In this document: piece by piece, positions 22,434-27,909 of the stretch
Layout of the letters: every line of letters starts with the position of its first letter
How positions within the stretch are numbered: the stretch's first letter is position 1
Source: Candidatus Caldarchaeum sp.
Lineage (GTDB): Archaea; Thermoproteota; Nitrososphaeria_A; Caldarchaeales; Caldarchaeaceae
Reading direction: 5' to 3'
Assembly (NCBI GenBank): GCA_025054515.1
Contig: JANWZT010000004.1
Location: forward strand, 1 to 27,909
DNA: 27,909 bases
The notes under the pieces: model-generated
What the model was told of the DNA's origin: nothing
The model's input: the letters and a program-made list of their open reading frames with translations, nothing else
Databases searched by the model: none
Program-made: the position numbers and the translations under genes

Positions 22434-23640
22434 TTCCGAACCATTTGACGGATTTTGTTCTAGATTCTTCGTATAGTCGCCGGCTCAGGAAATAGGATAT
22501 TGCGAAAACGACTGCGGGAACAAACGTCAGCACGTAGAAGAGGTAGACCAATCCTCGGAAAACGACGTTGATGACTATCCATCCAGTTAAAACTCCGAAC
22601 CAGTAGAGGAATGAAAACCTTGCTACGGGTTCTTTTACGAAGTTCAACATCATGTATATCATACCGGGAACCATGGGGAGTATTAGGGTCCAACTGGGCT
22701 GTATGATGTAAGCATACTGGAGGTTGGGGTTTAACAGAGGGCCTACTACGACAGTTGTGAAATCTATCCGAACTCCGGGAATAACTGCGGCCGCCCTTGT
22801 GACGGGCTGGTTGAAAAACCACATCCAAATCTGGCTCCGCCCAACCGCTGCAGGGTTGTCGATGTCAAGCCTCCTAATCATGACAAGAATTCTGTCCACG
22901 ATGTTGGCCCGCGTCGGCGTTAGAATCACCCACTCCAAGATATACCATAGTACAAGGACGGCCAAACCGGATAGGATGGCCAACAACGCGAACTGTTTGA
23001 TGTCAAAATGTAGCTTTATCCTCTTTACTGCTTTGCCGCCCTTAATTTCATCCATCCGCAAGGCGGAATACAGCAGCACAGGAAGAATCATGATGGCCGC
23101 CGCCTCTTTGGCGAGGAAAGAGGCTGCGAAAAACGGAGCCGCGACAAGCCTTCGTTTCGGCTTTACATCAAGCAGAAAAAATACACCAGCTAAGAAGAAG
23201 AGCATCATAAAGATGTCTAAGCGGGCGACTCGGGAAAAATAGAACCCAAGTGTTTCAAAGGCCATCACAAAAGAAGCGAGGTAAGCCATGTTGTTTAGCT
23301 CCTTCCTCCCAGAGGCCAACCTCTTTGCCACCAAATAACTGACCGGAATCAACAAAGAACCAGCGACGGCTGACAAAATCCGCCAACCGAATGGATTATC
23401 GCCGAACAGAAACATACCTAAGGCGATCATCATTTTGCCGAGAGGTGGATGAGCCAACCGCGGGTCTTGAGGAACCCCCGCATCGTTCTGCCCGAGAATA
23501 CTCCGAGCCGCGGGAACGTAATAGACTTCGTCCCCGATCAAACGGTTTGGCACCTCTATCTTGTAAACCCTCAAACCAAACGAAATCACGAAAAGCAGAA
23601 GCAGAAACATCAATTCAGCCCTACGCTCCTCGAACTTCAC
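22366..23640 (-). CDS. GT39/PMT-type dolichyl-phosphate-mannose-like glycosyltransferase
   Basis: This is a polytopic protein of about 424 residues with roughly ten or more membrane segments. The first extracytoplasmic loop has the acidic pair D37/E38 in RLIGDEVYYVPAARSIL and continues with HPPLGKMMIALG, FGDNPFGWR and the VARLDIF segment. These are hallmarks of the PMT/GT39 class, which uses polyprenyl-phosphate sugars to glycosylate proteins or lipids outside the cell. The frame opens with TTG at 23661, but a TATA box predicts transcription from about 23641, so the GTG at 23640 (MKFEERRAEL) is preferred. Acceptor and sugar are unknown. Confidence 0.85.
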   Translation of the reverse strand: MKFEERRAELMFLLLLFVISFGLRVYKIEVPNRLIGDEVYYVPAARSILGQNDAGVPQDPRLAHPPLGKMMIALGMFLFGDNPFGWRILSAVAGSLLIPVSYLVAKRLASGRKELNNMAYLASFVMAFETLGFYFSRVARLDIFMMLFFLAGVFFLLDVKPKRRLVAAPFFAASFLAKEAAAIMILPVLLYSALRMDEIKGGKAVKRIKLHFDIKQFALLAILSGLAVLVLWYILEWVILTPTRANIVDRILVMIRRLDIDNPAAVGRSQIWMWFFNQPVTRAAAVIPGVRIDFTTVVVGPLLNPNLQYAYIIQPSWTLILPMVPGMIYMMLNFVKEPVARFSFLYWFGVLTGWIVINVVFRGLVYLFYVLTFVPAVVFAISYFLSRRLYEESRTKSVKWFGITLLFVIAHLANFVALYPVPIP

Positions 23641-23662
23641 GGCATAAACCCATCTGACCAAA

Positions 23663-23672
23663 CTTTTAAACG
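23663..23672 (-). promoter_or_regulatory. TATA box of the GT39-type gene
   Basis: CGTTTAAAAG on the minus strand is centred near 23667.5, 27 nt before GTG 23640. It lies too close to the TTG at 23661 for that codon to be the start. Confidence 0.5.
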
Positions 23673-23689
23673 TTGGATTTTTGAAGCAC

Positions 23690-23698
23690 CGATAAATA
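23690..23698 (+). promoter_or_regulatory. TATA box of the CapK/PaaK-like gene
   Basis: CGATAAATA is centred about 22 nt before the ATG at 23717. It sits back to back with the divergent GT39 promoter. Confidence 0.4.
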
Positions 23699-23716
23699 CA
23701 GCATTAGAAGACAATC

Positions 23717-24997
23717 ATGTCTCTTACGTTATGGTATTGGATGGGCCTTGAACGCTCCCAATGGTTTACGACCGAAAAGCTACACCGCATACAGTCGACT
23801 AAATTGAGGAAAATAGTGGAGACCGCTTACATGGACGTTCCATTCTATCGGATGACCTATGACCAAGACATGGTCCAGAAAATTCAGCAACATGGCTCAA
23901 CAAGCATCGATTGTTTGCCCATTTTCTCCAAAACTGACCTTTCTAAAATTCCCCTCAAGCAAAGAACCTCTTCAAAAGTGAACCCGGTGCAATGTCTCCG
24001 TAGAACGACCTCCGGAACATCCGGTGAGCCCTTTGTGATTTTGGAGACGAAAAAATCTGCCGCATACTGGAAAGCTCTAATTCTTAGAGCTCTTTGGGCT
24101 TACGGAGTAAGGCCCGGGGATAAAGTTGTCCGGTTCTTACCCCGCCTCGGTCTTCAGCATATCGGCTTTTTCTGGGACAATTTATTCAACCTACCATCAC
24201 TCAGACCAGCGTTCATCGACCTGTCAGACGAGGTCGCGGCAAACATTCAGCAGATAATGAAGATAAGACCCCATGTTCTCTATATCCAGCCCTCGAGCTT
24301 GGTGCGGTTGATGAATTATTTAGAGAAGAGGGAGATGAAATTATGTTTCAGGAAGATCTTGACGATGGGCGAAACATTAACCCAAACTCTCAGAAGAAGA
24401 TTTGAAGATTTTTTCTCGGCAGAGGTGTACGATAGGTATTCCACCGTCGAAGTCGGGAATATTGCTTGGGAGTGCCCTACCCATACCGCGTATCACATCA
24501 ACGTGGATTCTGTCGTTTTGGAAGTGGTCAACGCGAAAACCGCGGGTAGAGGGGTAACAAAGGGAGAAGCGGTTGTGACGTGCTTGTACAGATATGCAAC
24601 GCCCATTATCCGGTATAAGACCGGTGATTTGGTCGAAGTCGTGGATGATGAATGTCCGTGCGGTAGAGGTTTACCGCTTTTGAAAAGCGTTGAAGGACGA
24701 ATTGTTGACTGCATCGTAAGAAAAGACGGGGAACTGATTTCGCCGTATGCGATTGCATCCCGTTTGGAGCATGTAAACGGAGTCCGTAGGTTCAAGGTTT
24801 TGCAAGACAAAAATTATTCAGTCGAGGTTTTCGTCGTTCCATCCGATGATGTGGACGGCGAAAAACTGGTAAATTCAGTCAAGGCAGAGTTATCAGAAAT
24901 TTTGCGGGGTCTCGATTTCGGAGTCAAACTCGTTGACAAGATAGTGGAGCAGCAGGGTAAGAAGTTTAAGATGGTCGAATCTTTGGTTGAACGATGA
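23717..24997 (+). CDS. CapK/PaaK-like adenylate-forming enzyme
   Basis: This is a 426-residue member of the phenylacetate-CoA ligase-like branch of the ANL superfamily. The phosphate-binding loop RRTTSGTSGEP is at about 95-105. YSTVEVGNIAWEC is near 241-253, RYKTGDL near 299-305, and ECPCGRG near 312-318. C253, H256 or H260, C313 and C315 could form the structural zinc site known in this subgroup. The C-terminal lid follows RIVDCIVRKDGELISPYAI. PaaK proteins make aryl-CoA thioesters, whereas the CapK branch sits in polysaccharide clusters with unclear chemistry. Next to a GT39 enzyme and a methyltransferase, the CapK role seems likelier, but this is inference. Confidence 0.82.
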   Translation: MSLTLWYWMGLERSQWFTTEKLHRIQSTKLRKIVETAYMDVPFYRMTYDQDMVQKIQQHGSTSIDCLPIFSKTDLSKIPLKQRTSSKVNPVQCLRRTTSGTSGEPFVILETKKSAAYWKALILRALWAYGVRPGDKVVRFLPRLGLQHIGFFWDNLFNLPSLRPAFIDLSDEVAANIQQIMKIRPHVLYIQPSSLVRLMNYLEKREMKLCFRKILTMGETLTQTLRRRFEDFFSAEVYDRYSTVEVGNIAWECPTHTAYHINVDSVVLEVVNAKTAGRGVTKGEAVVTCLYRYATPIIRYKTGDLVEVVDDECPCGRGLPLLKSVEGRIVDCIVRKDGELISPYAIASRLEHVNGVRRFKVLQDKNYSVEVFVVPSDDVDGEKLVNSVKAELSEILRGLDFGVKLVDKIVEQQGKKFKMVESLVER

Positions 24998-25035
24998 AAG
25001 TGGGCTCATAAGGTTGCGAATTGGGCCTGAAAGAC

Positions 25036-26250
25036 TTATTGCATTAGTGGGTTGGGTTCAATCACCTTTGTGAGGGTTCTCTTCAGCCTTTTGATGAACG
25101 GTAGTCCGGAACGCTGTGCGGCCCTAACTATTGGCGAAACGTATGATGGAAGCCATATGGGGCCGAGTTTTTTTAGAGTTTTTATACGCTGTTCAGCTAT
25201 TTTGTAGGCTTGCTCTGTCCATGTGGTTGAGTTTCTCTCTGCGGCCGTGATTATTTTTTTGAGATTTCTGCGGGTAAGTTCTATTATTGTGGCTTTGATG
25301 AGGTTAAAGTCGTCGGTGAACAGTGATAGGGCGCTTCCTATCGCGCCGCCGGCAGTCGAGATGATGTCGGGGACAACTTTTATTCCGGTTTTTTCAAAAA
25401 GTATGATTTTTGAAAGCGATATGGGATAATTTGCTATGGGCGCTATTATTTTGCATTTGAGTGGTTTGTCTATCTCAAGCACTCCCGCGCCCGGAACGAT
25501 TATGTCTGCTTCAATGTTGAACAACTCGTGAGGAGAAGCCAGCTTGCTTCCCGGCATCGTGTCAGAGTACCTCCGCAGACATTCTTCCCCCCAGGCATGT
25601 TTTAGCTCGAGCAGATGGTCTACATCTATTCCCTCGTAGTTGATGAGTGTGTGAAACCTGTTGCTTACGGCTATTACGCGGAAACCCTTCCGGCTGAGAA
25701 TATGCGCCGCGGCGGAGCCCATGTTCCCGATTCCCTCAAGTGCAACTGTTTCGTAGCAGTCGTGGTCTCCTTTCTTGACAACTTCAATGATGGATGTGTG
25801 CAGGCTTTCAGCCACGGCCAGCCCTGTCCACGATAATTTCCCGCTTGGTTTGTGTAGGCCGTAACGCGGCTTCATCCCAATCATCCGGTAAAAATTTTGC
25901 AAATCCTCTTCTGCGAATCCCATGTCAGTACCAGGTATGTAAAGGCCGCTAAGGACTATCGGACCCAGTATTTCAGCGAGTTTTTCAATCAATTTGTCTT
26001 TGTCAACGGAACCGGGGTCCGCCGCTATGCATGTTTTTGCGCCGCCGATCGGAATTCCCGCTAAAGCCGTCTTTAATGTAAGGGTTCGCGCTAGAATCAT
26101 GGCTTCGGCCATCGACGAATAGGGATTTATTCTTACGCCTCCCCATGATTTGCCCATTATGAGCGTGTCTATTATCAGCCAGCCTCGTTTGCCTTGTACG
26201 GTGAATTCGATCGTTTTCCCCGGCTTCACAATCGGCATATTTGGTTCCAT
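25036..26250 (-). CDS. Divergent ELFV (Glu/Leu/Phe/Val) amino-acid dehydrogenase
   Basis: This 404-residue paralogue of glutamate dehydrogenase keeps the catalytic-lysine block TALAGIPIGGAKTC (K72) and the Rossmann LEGIGNMGSAA (GIGNMG 173-178). The first substrate loop reads MGKSWGGVRINPYSS. A tryptophan sits where GDH has the lysine of GPYKGG that holds the glutamate side-chain carboxylate, which is closer to leucine or phenylalanine dehydrogenases. The substrate is probably not glutamate. It is much diverged from gdhA at 7569-8822. The ATG at 26250 is used, and M5 is an alternative. It is divergent from an F420-type oxidoreductase. Confidence 0.85.
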   Translation of the reverse strand: MEPNMPIVKPGKTIEFTVQGKRGWLIIDTLIMGKSWGGVRINPYSSMAEAMILARTLTLKTALAGIPIGGAKTCIAADPGSVDKDKLIEKLAEILGPIVLSGLYIPGTDMGFAEEDLQNFYRMIGMKPRYGLHKPSGKLSWTGLAVAESLHTSIIEVVKKGDHDCYETVALEGIGNMGSAAAHILSRKGFRVIAVSNRFHTLINYEGIDVDHLLELKHAWGEECLRRYSDTMPGSKLASPHELFNIEADIIVPGAGVLEIDKPLKCKIIAPIANYPISLSKIILFEKTGIKVVPDIISTAGGAIGSALSLFTDDFNLIKATIIELTRRNLKKIITAAERNSTTWTEQAYKIAEQRIKTLKKLGPIWLPSYVSPIVRAAQRSGLPFIKRLKRTLTKVIEPNPLMQ

Positions 26251-26268
26251 TTAGCTGACGTGTATCGA

Positions 26269-26276
26269 TTTTAAAT
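26269..26276 (-). promoter_or_regulatory. Possible TATA box of the ELFV dehydrogenase gene
   Basis: ATTTAAAA on the minus strand is centred about 22 nt before ATG 26250. The 93-nt space to the next gene holds little else besides the opposing promoter. Confidence 0.35.
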
Positions 26277-26314
26277 TTGTGCGTATTACTTTGTGATTTT
26301 CTGGAGAGGCCATC

Positions 26315-26321
26315 TTTATTA
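26315..26321 (+). promoter_or_regulatory. TATA box of the luciferase-like gene
   Basis: TTTATTA is centred near 26318, exactly 26 nt before the GTG at 26344. This supports that codon as a leaderless start instead of the GTG at 26293, which would lie upstream of the predicted transcript. Confidence 0.45.
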
Positions 26322-26343
26322 TCGGCATGCGGAATCTCTTGAC

Positions 26344-27387
26344 GTGGCGGCCGATAGCGTGCTTCGTCTCGGTTACTGGGCTGGGTTGGAACAATACGAC
26401 CCCGAGCGAATTGTTGCCCATTCCATTCACGCGGAAGCAGTGGGGTTTGACATCATCGCGTTGAGCGACCATTTTCATCCATGGAGCGACACGGGTGGAC
26501 AGGCTGGTTTTCCATGGATAGTTTTAGCGGCGGTGGCGGAACGAACCCATAAAGTCGAAGTGGGAACAGCCGTCACCACCCCACTATTCCGCTATCATCC
26601 CGCCATCGTGGCCCAAGCTTTCGCAACCCTCGACTTCCTATATCCCGGCAGAATCTTCATCACTGTCGGAACGGGCCACGCAATGAACGAAACACCGCTT
26701 GGGTTTAGTTGGCCGGGGTTCAAGGAAAAAGTCCAAAGGTTGAAGGAGGCTATTGAAATCATCCAACTTTTGTGGAAAGGCGATTTCGTGGACTATGAAG
26801 GAAAGTACTACCAGATAAGAAGCGCGAAATTGTATACGAAGCCGAAGACTAGGATTCCGATGTACGTGGCCACTTCAAACGCCACTGTCGCTGAGATTGC
26901 AGGTGAACTTTGCGACGGAATAATAACCAACCCGAGGGGGATGGAGAAGTACCTCGAGATAGTTGACGCGTTAGAGCGTGGCGCGAAGAAGGCGAACAAA
27001 GACCCGGCGAGGCTGAGCAAATGTCTTGAGTTCAAGGTCTCATACGATTACGACTACGAAAGAGCTTACAGGGCAGCTTGTTTCTGGGCTCCAACGGCGA
27101 TTCCACGGGACAAGCGTGAGAAGGTATCGGACCCCCGTGTGTTGGAGGCGATGGTCGGCGAAGAGGAAAAGAAGAAGATTAGGGAAACTTGGTTGATAAC
27201 GACGGATGTAGACGACATCTTCAAGTCGTTGGCGTATTTTCTCAAGCTCGGCTTCGACCGGGTTTACATCCACAGCGCAAGCCCCAACGAGGAGAAATTC
27301 CTCAACTTGCTGGGAAGAGATGTCCTGCCTTGGATGAGGGAGTTTTACGAACAGCTCGGACGGCCCATAAGACCCGTGCTGGAGTAG
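26344..27387 (+). CDS. F420-dependent luciferase-like oxidoreductase (FGD-like)
   Basis: This (beta/alpha)8 protein of about 347 residues belongs to the bacterial luciferase-like class that uses F420 or flavin. Family blocks are LRLGYWAGLEQYDPERIV, ALSDHFHPWSDTGGQAGFPW, VEVGTAVTTPLFRYHP, GRIFITVGTGHAMNE and KGDFVDYEGKYYQI. The order and the TGHAMNE loop resemble F420-dependent glucose-6-phosphate dehydrogenase and its relatives, but the sugar specificity is unproved; an alcohol or a different substrate is possible. The F420:NADP reductase at 4180-4842 could recycle the cofactor. The frame opens at GTG 26293, but GTG 26344 fits the promoter; a third GTG at 26359 starts just before LRLGYW. The 3' end abuts the convergent SIS gene. 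Confidence 0.85.
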   Translation: MAADSVLRLGYWAGLEQYDPERIVAHSIHAEAVGFDIIALSDHFHPWSDTGGQAGFPWIVLAAVAERTHKVEVGTAVTTPLFRYHPAIVAQAFATLDFLYPGRIFITVGTGHAMNETPLGFSWPGFKEKVQRLKEAIEIIQLLWKGDFVDYEGKYYQIRSAKLYTKPKTRIPMYVATSNATVAEIAGELCDGIITNPRGMEKYLEIVDALERGAKKANKDPARLSKCLEFKVSYDYDYERAYRAACFWAPTAIPRDKREKVSDPRVLEAMVGEEEKKKIRETWLITTDVDDIFKSLAYFLKLGFDRVYIHSASPNEEKFLNLLGRDVLPWMREFYEQLGRPIRPVLE

Positions 27388-27909
27388 CTAAGCAGTGACG
27401 CTTTGGTGCCAGCGTAGGATGTATTCGGGAAGCCGGAAGCCTTTGGCTTCGAGGCTTTCAACCAACAGTATTGGAAGCGGGCTCAGCACAAATTCGGCGT
27501 ACACATAAAACCTATTGGGCCTTCCTGGCTCGCTTCGCACCGGAATCTCAAGAACCGTGTCTGCCATGGACGCGATGGTGCTGTCGGCCTTCCCCACGAC
27601 AGCAGCTATCTGACCCCCCAACCGTTTGAAGCTCTTACACCAAGTGGTAACGATCTCGGTTTCGCCGCTACTCGATATTACTATCAAAAGGTCGCCGTGT
27701 CTCGGCGCCGGTGTGCTCGACTCCCTAGCAACGTATACGTGGTCGCCGATAGCCCTTTTGATGTGTCCCACTCTGACGGCGGTCATCCACGCTACTTCGT
27801 AGCTGCTGCCCAACCCCGCGAAAAACCCTATGCTACGAGTTTCCAGCCTCCTCGTCACAAACTCGTAGAAATCCGATGAAAGACTTTTCTCCACGATTTT
27901 CGCGGCCTC
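27388..27909 (-). CDS. SIS-domain sugar-phosphate isomerase (6-phospho-3-hexuloisomerase-like), 5' truncated
   Basis: The frame stays open to the right edge, so the true start probably lies outside. A GTG at 27894 is possible but would omit the usual N-terminal helix. Visible parts: FFAGLGSSYEVAWMTAVRV (phosphosugar loop), GDLLIVISSSGETEIV with the glutamate of the SGET motif, and GGQIAAVVGKADSTIASMAD, typical SIS elements of the hexuloisomerase branch. Such enzymes interconvert 3-hexulose-6-phosphate and fructose 6-phosphate in the archaeal ribulose-monophosphate route to pentoses. The short length and order suit that branch, but other SIS isomerases cannot be excluded. It ends directly against the luciferase-like gene. 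Confidence 0.75.
   Translation of the reverse strand, partial: EAAKIVEKSLSSDFYEFVTRRLETRSIGFFAGLGSSYEVAWMTAVRVGHIKRAIGDHVYVARESSTPAPRHGDLLIVISSSGETEIVTTWCKSFKRLGGQIAAVVGKADSTIASMADTVLEIPVRSEPGRPNRFYVYAEFVLSPLPILLVESLEAKGFRLPEYILRWHQSVTA

Noticed and set aside
1..27909. CRISPR arrays, insertion sequences, integrase or toxin-antitoxin genes
   Set aside because: No regularly spaced repeats, terminal inverted repeats, transposase motifs or antitoxin-like pairs were found on either strand.

Overview
The window is archaeal and gene-dense, with almost no spacer DNA. Evidence for an archaeon: a 7S SRP RNA with Alu-type and S-type parts, a UbiA-type geranylgeranylglycerol-phosphate lipid prenyltransferase, an archaeal bifunctional FBP aldolase/phosphatase, an EndA-type tRNA splicing endonuclease subunit, an archaeal A24 prepilin peptidase, an e-MtaB-type tRNA methylthiotransferase, F420-linked enzymes, and TATA boxes about 22-28 nt upstream of many start codons (leaderless transcripts). 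The TackOD1-type zinc domain in the protein at 536-2146 points to the TACK group, most plausibly a Thermoproteota lineage near Aigarchaeota/Caldarchaeales or Nitrososphaeria. The exact lineage is inference.

Layout. (1) 1-4842, minus strand: one run reading leftwards from an F420:NADP reductase through a phosphohexomutase, a VTT/DedA membrane protein and a membrane-anchored TackOD1 zinc protein to a truncated type IV pilus secretion ATPase. (2) 4886-7462: a membrane-bound cupredoxin, then convergent e-MtaB and a purine phosphoribosyltransferase. (3) 7569-10069: glutamate dehydrogenase with a prepilin peptidase directly behind it, then a convergent SpoIIM-like membrane protein. (4) 10118-10444: SRP RNA on the minus strand. 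(5) 10555-12239: a DUF72 protein, a small unknown protein, an ABM-fold protein and a 58-residue histone-fold protein. (6) 12267-19311, minus strand: an eight-gene, 7-kb operon (beta-rich exported protein, DUF4129-like protein, small membrane protein, MoxR ATPase, DUF58 protein, polytopic membrane protein, large surface protein) with FBP aldolase/phosphatase as its last gene. (7) 19393-21453: a degenerate EndA subunit and the lipid prenyltransferase, then a convergent cyclase-family hydrolase. (8) 21531-24997: a methyltransferase, a GT39-type glycosyltransferase and a CapK/PaaK-like adenylate-forming enzyme, looking like a small surface-glycan or lipid modification group. (9) 25036-27909: a divergent ELFV amino-acid dehydrogenase paralogue, an F420-type luciferase-like oxidoreductase and a truncated SIS-domain sugar isomerase.

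Themes. A type IV pilus (ATPase, zinc/TackOD1 membrane protein, prepilin peptidase) is split between two loci. F420 redox chemistry is present at both ends. Sugar phosphate metabolism recurs (phosphohexomutase, FBP aldolase/phosphatase, SIS isomerase). The least understood unit is the MoxR/DUF58 envelope operon, which has a palindrome between its promoter and that of the splicing endonuclease gene. No mobile elements, CRISPR arrays or tRNA genes were seen. All functional assignments come from reading motifs by eye, without database searches.
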